Assembly (NCBI GenBank): GCA_937895345.1
Contig: CALAWP010000009.1
Span: forward strand, 1 to 53,456
Direction: 5' to 3'
DNA: 53,456 nt
Source of the DNA: an uncultured Paenibacillus sp.
GTDB taxonomy: Bacteria > Bacillota > Bacilli > Paenibacillales > Paenibacillaceae
Part shown: positions 25,653 to 34,503 of the stretch, piece by piece
Layout of the letters: every line of letters begins with the position of its first letter
Numbering within the stretch: position 1 is the first letter of the stretch
Notes under the pieces: model-generated
What the model was told of the DNA's origin: nothing
Databases searched by the model: none
The model's input: only the letters and a program-made list of their open reading frames with translations
Made by a program: the position numbers and the translations under genes

Positions 25653-26860
25653 TCCGTCTCTCTCCTTCCGCCATCATTCGGTCCAATCCACAGTTGCAGC
25701 TTATGATTCCAAGTCCATGCGGGGAGCCGCAGCCGATGCGGCATGCGCTCCCACTCCGCCTTCATGCGTCGAGCCACGGCCGGCCATTCCGGCACTCCGC
25801 TGGTCGCATCCGCGCTCTCCACGCTGCACGCGCCGACGGCGGCCGCGCCATTCAAAACATGATGCGGCTCGCCCCCGCGGATCATGCCGTGCAGAAAACC
25901 GGCAATTGTGCAGTCTCCTGCCCCTGTCGTGCCGACGGCAGCTGCCTTATAGCAAGGGGCCAACAATTCCCTGCCCAGCCAGCCCTTCGATTCGGGCTTG
26001 CAGCAGCCCATTTCTCTCAACCGGTCCTGCCGGGCGGTTGTCCTCATATACAATCCGTGTTCGCCCAGTTTGATTACCGCTATGGCGACCCCCATATCGA
26101 GCAAACGTCCGGACAATCGCCCGAGAAGCTCTCCGTGCGCCTTCGGCAGCACGCCGGAATCGCCGCTGGACCGCAGTTTATCATACAAGGGCCTATCCAG
26201 CATAAACAACAATTCTTCGAAACTGGGCAAAAAGATGTCTACGTCGGGCAGAACGGCCGACAGGATGGAAGCCCAATCCGCGCGGCCGGCTTCGCTCGAA
26301 GCGTCGGGCATGGCGAGGTCAAGCGACGTCGCAGCGCCGGCATTCTTTGCGGCCTAGAACAGCCGACGGAGCTCATCGCCGCCCGAAGCGTACATCCGTC
26401 TCATAAGGGGAGGATACCCGAAATGAAGCAAACCGCAATTGTTCAGGTCGTCCGCGGTAACGTCAGCGCTCGTGAACGTATCGTTCGTGCCGGTATGGTG
26501 CAGAAATATTCGATCGATTCCCGGCGGACTGATCACGATAGAGTAGGAACTGTGCTCTCCTTCAGCGACAATCATCCCCTCGCTTAGTCCGGCATCATGA
26601 CGGCGCAAAATGCCGAGAATGGCTTCTCCGAACGGATCCGCCCCTACCTTTCCCATCAGCTTGACATCTGTTCCCAGACGGTGGAGAGCAATGCCCGTAT
26701 TGGACACGACTCCCCCCGTCGCCAGAACCGCCTGGCCGACCTCCGCGAGCATGCCCGGCAGCAGCATCCCGGTCATGCCGGCATTCGTATGGCGAAGGTC
26801 CGGAATAATATCCAGACAAATATGCCCGGCTACAATAACCTGCTTCTCGGCGCCCGGCAT
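25649..26860 (-). pseudogene. PfkB-family sugar kinase interrupted by an in-frame TAG
   Basis: Together the two halves encode a normal carbohydrate kinase of about 403 codons. The N-terminal half (26860-26357) has the substrate-binding region (GGVVSNTGIALHRLG) and the PfkB signature GKVGADPFGEAI. The C-terminal half contains DIFLPSFEEL and the anion-hole/catalytic-base motif GTTGAGDCTIAGF. They are in the same frame, separated only by the TAG codon at 26354-26356, directly between RLF and AAKNAG. A CAG-to-TAG change would explain it. Both sides remain well conserved, so the lesion is recent or a base-call error. If the stop is real, the isomerase-to-aldolase route lacks its kinase unless the stop is suppressed. 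Confidence 0.85.
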
Positions 26861-26861
26861 G

Positions 26862-28019
26862 TCAGTCCCCCCAAGCCGGCGCTACGGTCCGTCCTGTCCG
26901 GTTCGATTCCAGAGCCGCGGTGAACACCAGATGACTGTCCGCTGCTTCCTCCGGCGTCGCGCAATAAAGAGGCTGCGAGGTTTTGCCGTGCGCGATTTCA
27001 TCGCAGAACGCCGCCCACATCTGCATAATCGAGTCCGAAAAGCCAAACTCGAAGATGCCGCCGGTAATCGTATCATACGCCGACTTGTAAGGAACGTCGG
27101 CGACATGCCAGGCTTGCGCTCCTCCGGATGTGTAGGGCATGGAAGCGACTCTCTTCGGATCTTTGGTGCTGAACTCCGCCGAAAAGTCCGTGCCTTGTAT
27201 ACTTAAAAACCAGGTGTTGGCATGGCCGGGAGCGATACGTTTCATCGATAAGAGCATCGGAAATGAGCCAGATTCGCCGCTGTTCACTTCGCAAGCCAGG
27301 GTCGCATTGTCCCAAGTTTCACAATCCGTCATACGTCCTTGGCTGTCGGGCCTTTGATCGTACACTTTGTTAAGGAGAGAGCGAACGTTGCTCGGACGCC
27401 ATCCGAACCGCAAAGGAAGATGGAGCACATGCAAGCCCAAATCTCCCATGCAGCCGTATTCGCCGTTCGTTGCGATTTTCCGTTTCCAATTTATAGGCTT
27501 GTTCCTGTCCAAGTCGCTGGAATGCCAGAAGCCGGCTTCCACTTGTATGATCTTGCCGAACCTTTCTTCCCGCACCCACTCCGCAAGCTGGTAAGCCCCC
27601 GGGAAAAAAGGAAACTCGGAGGAGCAGCGGACCAGCACATGGGGATTGCGCTTAACGGCCTCCATAATCGCGCGGTTCGCCTCGATATCGATGCCGAACG
27701 GCTTCTCACCCAGCAAATGCTTGCCCGATTCGATAATATCGATATAGATCCTCTCGTGGAGGTTATGCGGCACGGCGCAATAAATCGCCTCGATCTCAGG
27801 ATTGCTCAACATCTCGCGATAATCCGCATAGGCGTACTTCACGCTCGGCACATGGTCGGTGAACCATTGCAAGGCTGCCGGGCTGGCGTCGCACACGGCC
27901 GTAATGACCGGCTGTGCGCCCATGTCGGCGAGATGGCACCAGCGAGAAACCGCGCTCGCGAATTCTTTGCCCATCAGGCCGCAGCCAATGACCCCGAACC
28001 GAATTACTTTCCTGTTCAC
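26862..28019 (-). CDS. Gfo/Idh/MocA-family NAD(P)-dependent sugar dehydrogenase
   Basis: A 385-aa cytoplasmic oxidoreductase. The N-terminal Rossmann fold has GVIGCGLMG (9-17), the catalytic EKPFG motif is at 105-109 (Lys106), and a C-terminal alpha/beta substrate domain follows with a conserved YGCMGDLGLHVLHL stretch. The start is GTG 28019 with GGGAGG 9 nt upstream and a 4-nt overlap with the aldolase stop. It probably oxidises or epimerises a sugar at one carbon before isomerisation or phosphorylation. The substrate cannot be read from the sequence. Confidence 0.9.
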   Translation of the reverse strand: MNRKVIRFGVIGCGLMGKEFASAVSRWCHLADMGAQPVITAVCDASPAALQWFTDHVPSVKYAYADYREMLSNPEIEAIYCAVPHNLHERIYIDIIESGKHLLGEKPFGIDIEANRAIMEAVKRNPHVLVRCSSEFPFFPGAYQLAEWVREERFGKIIQVEAGFWHSSDLDRNKPINWKRKIATNGEYGCMGDLGLHVLHLPLRFGWRPSNVRSLLNKVYDQRPDSQGRMTDCETWDNATLACEVNSGESGSFPMLLSMKRIAPGHANTWFLSIQGTDFSAEFSTKDPKRVASMPYTSGGAQAWHVADVPYKSAYDTITGGIFEFGFSDSIMQMWAAFCDEIAHGKTSQPLYCATPEEAADSHLVFTAALESNRTGRTVAPAWGD

Positions 28020-28867
28020 GACGGCGTACCTCCCAACATGGTCAAAGCTTGCTCTGCGGATGCTTGATGATGAACAATCGCCATCAGCGACTTGGTAACG
28101 CCCGATGGATTCGGATGCTGGATCACATTTCTGCCGTACACGATGCCGGACGCCCCCTGCTTCATCAGTTCCGCCGTGCGATGCATAATCTCCTCGTCGG
28201 AAGCTCGCCCGCCGCCGCGCACGAGAACCGGGATGCCGGACGCCGCTTCAATGACGCGGCCGTATTCCGTGACGTCATCGCATGGATCGGCTTTAATGAC
28301 GTCAGCCCCGAGCTCGACGCCTTGGCGAACCAGAGCCATGATTCGTTGAATGTCGCCGTCCGTCATATAACCGCCCTTGCGCTCATTGGGAAGCATGACG
28401 AGCGGTTCAACCATCAGCGGCATGCCGTAGCGCTCGCACTCCGCCTTCAGGCGCGACACGTTCCGGACGCATTGATGATGCAGCGCAGGCTGTCCGGGCA
28501 GGAGCAGCAGATTGACGCATACCGCGACCGCGTCGAGTCTTACGGCATGCTCCACCGCCTCGTCGATAACCTCGCTGAACAGAAAAGAGGGAAGCTCTGA
28601 CCCGTATATATTGGCGGCATCCGTTCGCAGGACAAGACCTGGCTTATGCCGGCCGGGAATATGTTGATACATGCGGGCTTGGCCGATACTCAGCTGGATG
28701 CAGTCGGGGTTGGCTTCAATTACGGCCGCAATCGCCGACTCCATGTTCTCGATGCCTGCCAAAAAAGAAAACTCGTTAAACAAACCATGATCAATCGCAA
28801 CATCGAAACATTTGCCATCCTCCGCGAACATGCGATTCAATCGGGCCTTCATGGACAACGCGCTCAC
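28016..28867 (-). CDS. Class I aldolase of the DeoC/LsrF-like family
   Basis: A 283-aa TIM-barrel aldolase. The Schiff-base lysine is Lys192 in GADVIKADPCDD, and the phosphate-binding loops are VLVRGGGRAS and GIVYGRNVIQ, as in LsrF and archaeal-type fructose-bisphosphate aldolases. It also has FDVAIDHGLF near the N-terminus. It would cleave the phosphorylated ketose produced by the isomerase and PfkB kinase. It is the first gene of the operon. The GTG at 28867 lies almost on the AGGGAG box, so TTG 28858 or ATG 28852 may be the real start. Confidence 0.87.
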   Translation of the reverse strand: MSALSMKARLNRMFAEDGKCFDVAIDHGLFNEFSFLAGIENMESAIAAVIEANPDCIQLSIGQARMYQHIPGRHKPGLVLRTDAANIYGSELPSFLFSEVIDEAVEHAVRLDAVAVCVNLLLLPGQPALHHQCVRNVSRLKAECERYGMPLMVEPLVMLPNERKGGYMTDGDIQRIMALVRQGVELGADVIKADPCDDVTEYGRVIEAASGIPVLVRGGGRASDEEIMHRTAELMKQGASGIVYGRNVIQHPNPSGVTKSLMAIVHHQASAEQALTMLGGTPS

Positions 28868-28880
28868 TCTCCCTAAACAA

Positions 28881-28905
28881 AATAATGTTGTTTTACAACA
28901 TTATT
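28881..28905. promoter_or_regulatory. Palindromic operator, probable DeoR-family binding site
   Basis: A perfect 11-bp inverted repeat, AATAATGTTGT and ACAACATTATT, separated by TTT. It overlaps the -10 element and the expected transcription start of the aldolase operon. The operon encodes its own DeoR-type regulator, which makes that protein the likely ligand (inference). Confidence 0.65.
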
Positions 28906-28931
28906 ATAGCTATATATGTTACAAATGTACA
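28903..28931 (-). promoter_or_regulatory. Promoter of the aldolase-kinase-isomerase operon
   Basis: On the minus strand a perfect TATAAT (28908-28903) lies 17 nt behind TGTACA, a 4/6 match to TTGACA. The AT-rich DNA contrasts with the GC-rich genes around it. Confidence 0.55.
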
Positions 28932-28980
28932 TTAAAATCTGTTATAAACAAACACCCTTTTTCTTATTATCTTTCTGCCG

Positions 28981-29037
28981 CAAGCAACGGCCACCGAGAC
29001 CGGCATACCGTATGCCGATCTCGATGGCCGTTGCTTG
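28981..29037 (-). repeat. Long 27-bp hairpin between operons
   Basis: Two 27-nt arms (28981-29007 and 29011-29037) enclose a 3-nt loop. Transcribed from the minus strand, all 27 positions pair, two as G-U. On the plus strand those two become A-C mismatches. No U tract follows, so it is not a classical terminator, though it lies 53 nt after the YesN stop. The rest of 28906-29090 shows no gene. Confidence 0.7.
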
Positions 29038-29090
29038 TAAACCTGCCGCACATCGCCGCGCAAAGCCGTTCGTCAACCGGCGAAGCCGCT

Positions 29091-30764
29091 TCATAACGAC
29101 TCCATCCCTTTGCTGCTTTCCCGGTACTCCTGCGGCGTCATGCCCGTTTTTTTGCGGAACAGCCTCGTAAAATACGGCGCGTACTCGAAGCCGACCTCCG
29201 AGGCGATGTCGTGAATTTTTTTGTCCGTTTGCTTCAGCAGCAGCTTCCCTCTTTGTATCCTCGTTTCGTTAATATACTCCAGCAGCCCTTGGCCGGTAAT
29301 TTGTTTGTACATGCGGGACAGATATGGAGGGCTCAAATAAACGATTTCCGCGAGCTTCGTCAGGGACAGCTCCTCGTGCAAAAACTGATGAATATAACTG
29401 TGCACGCGGTCGACGATATCGTGGCTGCGCTCCTTCCGCTGCTTGGCGTTGTGCTCCGCAATCCGCTTGCCAAGCTCTCCGAAAAACGTCAGCATCGCTT
29501 CCAGCCCCGCATGCTGATTCGGATCGTAAATATGCTCGATCGGCAGTTCGCCCTTCAGCTCGCCGATCAGCTTCCTTTTGTTCAAGTACGTCAAGAAAAA
29601 CGCCGAGATGTGGGAGAACAGCTCCAGCCCGAGCCACTTGCCTTCCTCGCTCGCGAACAAGCCGACGCTTACCCGGAACAAATCCCCGTACAGCGCCTCG
29701 AACTCGTCCATTCTTCCGTTATCCATGGACGACTCCAACAGATCGAGCTTGTGGATATTCGAACGAAGCCGGCCGATTTCGAGCAGCAGGCTGCTCGATT
29801 GCTTCGAATCGTCCGGATCGGGTCCCGCCGATTCCGTCATCAGCACTTCTTCGCCTTCCGCCATGCAGAACGTAAGCTGCAGCTTTAGATGCTCCAGCAA
29901 CCCGCCCGCCTCCTCCCAGCTGACGGGACGTTTCGAGAGGGCTAGCGAGAGCGGGATGCGCAGCATATGTTTGCATGCGCTTTGTATCCGCTCCGCGCAG
30001 ACGTCGAGCGCCTTGCGGGCGGTCTCCATCGTTTCTCCCGGCTTCGGCTGCAGCAGCCATACCGTCCGCGTACGGTCGTATGGAAACGAGACATGGCGAA
30101 CGTCCGACCGGAAATATTCCTCCGCAATATTATGAATGGAGTAGAACAGCAGGACGCGGTCGGCGGGAGCGGCGAACGACCCCCATGAATCGATCCGGCC
30201 GAGCATGGCGAATACTTGCCGTTCGGGATCCAGGTCGATGTCCAGCTCCGCGAACCTTCTCTTGCGGGCGGCCAAGCTGTCGACATCCCCTTGCAAAAAA
30301 TCGATCAAATAGTCGCGGCGAAGGGACGGCAAGGCGAGATGCACCTGCTGCCGCGCGCGCTGCATAATTTGCTTGTCGTTCAGCTCCGCTTCGATGTCCG
30401 CGACCGCTTTGTCCAGCGCCTGAATGATCGCTCCGTCCCCTTCCGTCTTCAGAACATAATCGACGCTGCCCTTGCGCATCGCGGTTTGCACGTAGTCAAA
30501 GTCGTTGTAGCCCGTCAGAAAGATCACTTTGCATCTCGGCCAAAGCTCGAGAACGGCATCGGCGAGCTCCATCCCATTCATGCCGGGCATCCGGATGTCC
30601 GTCAACAGAATGTCGACCTTGCCGTCGCCCAGCTTCGCGAGCGCATCCTTGCCGGAATAAGCCTTCGTTATGTCAAACTGCAGATTCGGAGTCTCGAGGA
30701 GCGCTTCGACCAAATAATTGACGGCAAGCGGCTCATCGTCTACAATAAGCAATTTCATCATCAC
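29091..30764 (-). CDS. YesN-type response regulator of the LplABC-like operon
   Basis: A 557-aa REC-AraC regulator. The receiver has Asp9/Asp10, phospho-acceptor Asp56 (LLTDIRMP) and Lys106 (YVLKTE). The helical middle region runs to about residue 440, and the C-terminal double HTH reads LSLTKLAEIVYLSPPYLSRMY and then ASEVGFEYAPYFTRLF, ending MTPQEYRESS. The start overlaps the kinase stop by 4 nt. It is the last gene of the operon that starts with the SBP at 36186, and it probably activates that operon and perhaps the glycosidase operon upstream. Confidence 0.92.
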   Translation of the reverse strand: MMMKLLIVDDEPLAVNYLVEALLETPNLQFDITKAYSGKDALAKLGDGKVDILLTDIRMPGMNGMELADAVLELWPRCKVIFLTGYNDFDYVQTAMRKGSVDYVLKTEGDGAIIQALDKAVADIEAELNDKQIMQRARQQVHLALPSLRRDYLIDFLQGDVDSLAARKRRFAELDIDLDPERQVFAMLGRIDSWGSFAAPADRVLLFYSIHNIAEEYFRSDVRHVSFPYDRTRTVWLLQPKPGETMETARKALDVCAERIQSACKHMLRIPLSLALSKRPVSWEEAGGLLEHLKLQLTFCMAEGEEVLMTESAGPDPDDSKQSSSLLLEIGRLRSNIHKLDLLESSMDNGRMDEFEALYGDLFRVSVGLFASEEGKWLGLELFSHISAFFLTYLNKRKLIGELKGELPIEHIYDPNQHAGLEAMLTFFGELGKRIAEHNAKQRKERSHDIVDRVHSYIHQFLHEELSLTKLAEIVYLSPPYLSRMYKQITGQGLLEYINETRIQRGKLLLKQTDKKIHDIASEVGFEYAPYFTRLFRKKTGMTPQEYRESSKGMESL

Positions 30765-32596
30765 GGTTCTCCTCCCGATTCTTTCGATCGTTCCGGTTCC
30801 GCCCCCTCGGACTCTGACAGCGGGATGATAACGGCCGCAGACAATCCTTCGCCGGCGCTTTCGAGCCGCAAGCCCGCCGCATCGCCATACTTCAGCCGCA
30901 GTCTGCGGTGCACATTGAGCATGCCCGTCACTTCGGTATCATGGTAATCGCGGGCAAGCTTTTTCCGCCACTCCTCCAGCGTTTCCGCCGGCATCCCGAT
31001 GCCGTTGTCTTCGATCAGAATAACGGCGGCCGGCGTTCCTTCCGGCGTACGCTCATAACGGTAACCGATACGAAGCAAGCAATCGTCCGTATCGCCGCCG
31101 AATCCGTGCTGATAAGCATTCTCCGCGATCGGCTGCAGGATCAGGCGCGGAACTTGCAGCCGGCTCAACTCCTCCGGCAAATCCTCGACCGTGACGCTGA
31201 TCCGGTCGCCGAACCGGATTGACTGGATTTCGATATACGACCGGACGTGGCGTATTTCTTCCTCGAGCAGGACCTCTTCCTTGCCGTTGCGCGTAATGTA
31301 CTGGTAATAGTCGCCGAGAAACCGGGTGAACCGGGTCGCGTTGTCGATATCGTGCGCTTTCGTCATCCGGTAAATGAGATAGAAGCTGTTATAGAGAAAA
31401 TGAGGATTGATCTGCGATTGCAGCTGCTTCAGCTCGGATTGCTGCAGCCGGATTTTCTGCTCGTACACTTCGTAGATCAGTTTGTTCAGATGCGCCACCA
31501 TATAATTGAACTTGTCGTACAAATAACGAAACTCGTCGTTGCTCTCGTGCCGGATTTCCACCTGCATCATGCCCGCCTCCACCTTGCGGAACGCGCCGAC
31601 CAGCCGGCGAAGCGGCCGGTGGATGATGCGATAAATCCAGTAGGCGAAGACGGGGATGACAACGACGGCAACCGCCAGCGCCGCCCAAAGATACGTCCGG
31701 TATTTCTCCAAAGGTCCCATGACCTCGTTCTCCGGCACATAGACGATAAGCTGCAGATTGAGCGCGGGCGAGTGTTGATGCGTAATTAAATAATTACCGT
31801 CCTTCCGCTCAAGCGAGGCGGTCCGGGCGCCTTCGCCGCCCGGCCGGCCGTTCCCTTCGTCCGCAAGCCACCGGCCCGCCTCCGCGCCCAGCTTCTCTTG
31901 AATCAGCCCGAACGATTCGGCATGCTTCCCGCTGACAATGACGACATCGTCGCCAACCAGCGCCGCGCCGCCGTGATTGTAGCCGGGAAGCTGCTCGAGG
32001 AACCGGTACAGCTCGGGAACGGAAACTTCCAGCTCCAAAATAAAGTTCGGATTTCGGACGTTCAAATTGTACGGACTTGGAAAAAACTCGCGGATGAAGA
32101 TGCGCCCGTCCTGAACCATAAAAGGATGCTCCGAGCTGAGCGAGCTTTCCTTCACTTGGTCCAGCGTCGCCTGATCCAGCTCGCGCATATCGCCGTTCGA
32201 CGACACGACGCGATGAATCGACGGAATATAGGCGGACGCAGCCGATATATAGGCGCTCGACTCCTGGATCATGCGGAGCCTCGCCTGGAGCCGCTTCACG
32301 GCGGACAACTGCTCGTACAGCGACATTCGCTCCACCATCAGCGATAAGGAATCCAAATCTTCGTCGTTCATAAATTCCCGCTGCAAATTGCTCATCCGGT
32401 CGATTTCCGTCTCCAGCGACAGCAAATAAAACCCGACCTGCTGCTGCAAGGACTTCGAAATTTCCTTTTCCACGGTTCCGGCCCCTCTGTCGCTGATGGC
32501 CACGCCCAAAGCAAATAACGGCGTCATCACGACCAGAAAGGCAAGCACAAGCTTGCCGAAAATCGAAAATCGTTTTCCCGTCATAAAATTGTGCAT
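30761..32596 (-). CDS. YesM-type sensor histidine kinase of the LplABC-like operon
   Basis: A 611-aa kinase. Membrane helices at about 15-36 and 302-322 bracket an extracellular sensor domain. HAMP is at about 323-380, with a coiled-coil stretch before NPHFLYN (phospho-His about 399). The HATPase N-box is AENAYQHG and the G1 box DNGIGMP. GGAGAGAGGC precedes the ATG. It shares an operon with an SBP and two permeases, the usual arrangement for ligand-induced sugar uptake in Paenibacillaceae. Confidence 0.92.
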   Translation of the reverse strand: MHNFMTGKRFSIFGKLVLAFLVVMTPLFALGVAISDRGAGTVEKEISKSLQQQVGFYLLSLETEIDRMSNLQREFMNDEDLDSLSLMVERMSLYEQLSAVKRLQARLRMIQESSAYISAASAYIPSIHRVVSSNGDMRELDQATLDQVKESSLSSEHPFMVQDGRIFIREFFPSPYNLNVRNPNFILELEVSVPELYRFLEQLPGYNHGGAALVGDDVVIVSGKHAESFGLIQEKLGAEAGRWLADEGNGRPGGEGARTASLERKDGNYLITHQHSPALNLQLIVYVPENEVMGPLEKYRTYLWAALAVAVVVIPVFAYWIYRIIHRPLRRLVGAFRKVEAGMMQVEIRHESNDEFRYLYDKFNYMVAHLNKLIYEVYEQKIRLQQSELKQLQSQINPHFLYNSFYLIYRMTKAHDIDNATRFTRFLGDYYQYITRNGKEEVLLEEEIRHVRSYIEIQSIRFGDRISVTVEDLPEELSRLQVPRLILQPIAENAYQHGFGGDTDDCLLRIGYRYERTPEGTPAAVILIEDNGIGMPAETLEEWRKKLARDYHDTEVTGMLNVHRRLRLKYGDAAGLRLESAGEGLSAAVIIPLSESEGAEPERSKESGGEP

Positions 32597-32642
32597 GCCT
32601 CTCTCCTTTTGGCGCAGAAGAAGCCGTTGTTTGCTCTCTATG

Positions 32643-33527
32643 CTACTCCTTCACGCTGCCCAGAACAATCCCTTTCGTAAAATGGCGCTGCAGGAAAGGA
32701 TAGACTAGAAGCACCGGAATCGATCCGACAAAAAGCTGAGCCGCCCGCGCGGTGCGGTCCGACACCATCGCCAGCACATCCATGTCGGTCGAGCTGTTAA
32801 TAATCGCTTGAATGCCGACGACCACCGTATACAGATAACTTTGGAGCGGATAATGGTCGGGCGAGTTCATAAACAGGATGCCGTCGAACCAGGCGTTCCA
32901 ATGCATAACGATCGAGAACAGCGTTACTGTCGCGATCGAGGCGGCGGACAAGGGGACAAAGATGCCCCACATGATGCGCCAATGACCTGCCCCGTCGATC
33001 AAGGCGGCTTCCTCCAGCTCCTTCGGCAAATTCCGGAAGAAATTGAGCAGAATGACGATGTTGAATACCGGTACCGCCGTATGCAGCACGAGCACCCAGA
33101 TCGTATCGAGCAGCCCGAGGAAACGCATCGTCATATACATCGGAATGATGCCTCCGCTGAACAGCATCGTGAAGACGAAGATCCAGACGTAGACCGTCCG
33201 TCCGGTCAACGCCTTCGTATCTTTCGACAACGGGTAGGCGACAAGTATTGTAATGGCCATATTGATCGATACGCCGAGCAGCACCCGCAGCAGCGTAACC
33301 CCCATCGCCTTCATGAAGGCCGATTCCGTCAGCACGAATTCATAGGACTTGGTCGTAAAGTCAACGGGCCAAAGAAATACTTCGCCGGCCGTGGCCGCGG
33401 CGTTGGAGCTGAACGAAACGGCGAACAGATGAATCAACGGCATCACGCACAGGAGTGCCAGGGCGGTAAGAAAGCCATAATTGAGCGCTTGGAAGATACG
33501 ATAGGCCGGCGACTTATGTCCGCTCAT
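32643..33527 (-). CDS. LplC/YtcP-like CUT1 ABC permease
   Basis: A 294-aa permease with six hydrophobic segments. The EAA loop EEAALIDGAGHWRIMWGIFVP lies near 177-197. The C-terminus (YPFLQRHFTKGIVLGSVKE) is the characteristic end of LplC/YtcP proteins. AGGAGG lies 6 nt before the ATG. It pairs with the LplB-like gene 12 nt upstream. Confidence 0.92.
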   Translation of the reverse strand: MSGHKSPAYRIFQALNYGFLTALALLCVMPLIHLFAVSFSSNAAATAGEVFLWPVDFTTKSYEFVLTESAFMKAMGVTLLRVLLGVSINMAITILVAYPLSKDTKALTGRTVYVWIFVFTMLFSGGIIPMYMTMRFLGLLDTIWVLVLHTAVPVFNIVILLNFFRNLPKELEEAALIDGAGHWRIMWGIFVPLSAASIATVTLFSIVMHWNAWFDGILFMNSPDHYPLQSYLYTVVVGIQAIINSSTDMDVLAMVSDRTARAAQLFVGSIPVLLVYPFLQRHFTKGIVLGSVKE

Positions 33528-33539
33528 GTGGACACCTCC

Positions 33540-34436
33540 TTAGAAAATACGGTAATTGGCGAAACGGTACGCCAGAAAATACGAAACCGAGATCAGAAAC
33601 AGCGACACAACCGATTTCAGCAGGCCGACCGCCGTAGCCAGGCCGTACTGCGCCTCTTCCAAGCCGATCCGGTAAACGAACGTATCTATAATGTCGCCGC
33701 TTTCGTAAACGGCTGGACCATACAAATTAAAGACTTGCTCAAAGCCGGCGTTCATAATGTTGCCGATGCTGAGCGTCGCCATCAAAACGATGATCGGCAT
33801 CATGCCCGGCAACGAAATATGAACCGTCTGCTTCCACCGACTGGCGCCGTCGACCAGAGCGGCCTCGTACAAGGCGGGATTGATGCCCGCCAGCGCCGCC
33901 AAATAAACGATCGTACTGAACCCGAATTCCTTCCACTCGTTGGAAATGACCAGCGTATACGGAAACCAGTCGTTGCTTCCGAGGAAAAAGATGCTGTCGA
34001 AGCCAAGGAGCTGAATCAACTGATTGACGATGCCCCGGCTCGGGGACAAAATATCGATCAGAATGCCGCTCAAAATAACCCAAGAAAGAAAATAAGGCAA
34101 ATAGATCAACGTCTGAATCATCCGCTTGTAGCCTTCTCGGCGAATCTCGTTCAGCAGCAAGGCGATGGTGACGGGCACGATAATGCCCGCGACGATTTTC
34201 ATCGAGGCAATAAAGACGGTGTTCCACAAAATTTGCGAGAAATTGGGCAGTTGAACCATGTAGCGAAAATGATCGAGCCCGATCCATTCGGAGCCGAATA
34301 TGCCTTTGATCGGCACAAACTTCTGGAAGGCGATGACGACCCCCGCCATCGGGATATAGCTGAAGATCAAGATCGCGGCCAATCCCGGAATCAGCATCAG
34401 GTGTAACGGTATTTGCATCCGCCAATTTTTTATCAT
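33540..34436 (-). CDS. LplB-like CUT1 ABC permease
   Basis: A 298-aa permease. The first helix (LHLMLIPGLAAILIFSYIPM) is followed by AFQKFVPIKGIFGSEWIGL, the LplB/YtePQ-type loop. The EAA loop EAALVDGASRWKQTVHISLP lies near 190-210. ATG 34436 with GGAGGAG upstream is preferred to an ATG at 34502, because the extra residues would cross the intercistronic hairpin. It forms a heterodimer with the LplC-like permease. The ATPase is presumably supplied in trans. Confidence 0.92.
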   Translation of the reverse strand: MIKNWRMQIPLHLMLIPGLAAILIFSYIPMAGVVIAFQKFVPIKGIFGSEWIGLDHFRYMVQLPNFSQILWNTVFIASMKIVAGIIVPVTIALLLNEIRREGYKRMIQTLIYLPYFLSWVILSGILIDILSPSRGIVNQLIQLLGFDSIFFLGSNDWFPYTLVISNEWKEFGFSTIVYLAALAGINPALYEAALVDGASRWKQTVHISLPGMMPIIVLMATLSIGNIMNAGFEQVFNLYGPAVYESGDIIDTFVYRIGLEEAQYGLATAVGLLKSVVSLFLISVSYFLAYRFANYRIF

Positions 34437-34462
34437 AGCAGTCTCCTCCGGCGCAAAATGAG

Positions 34463-34486
34463 GAGAAGGCGGCCAGCCGCCTTCTC
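34463..34486 (-). terminator. Intercistronic hairpin between SBP and permease genes
   Basis: A perfect 10-bp stem (34463-34472 with 34477-34486) with a 4-nt loop, followed on the minus strand by CCTCATTTTG. The poor U-tract suggests partial termination or protection of the SBP message, giving more binding protein than permease. Confidence 0.65.
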
Positions 34487-34503
34487 GCTGCAACTGCGGC
34501 ATA

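Noticed and set aside
26354..26356. TAG as pyrrolysine or a programmed readthrough site
   Set aside because: No pyrrolysine genes or stimulatory structure seen, and the codon lies in a variable linker. A nonsense mutation is simpler.
24211..28867. Sulfoquinovose (sulfo-EMP) operon
   Set aside because: The functional classes agree, but the isomerase and aldolase belong to other families and no SQ hydrolase, SLA reductase or sulfonate exporter is present.
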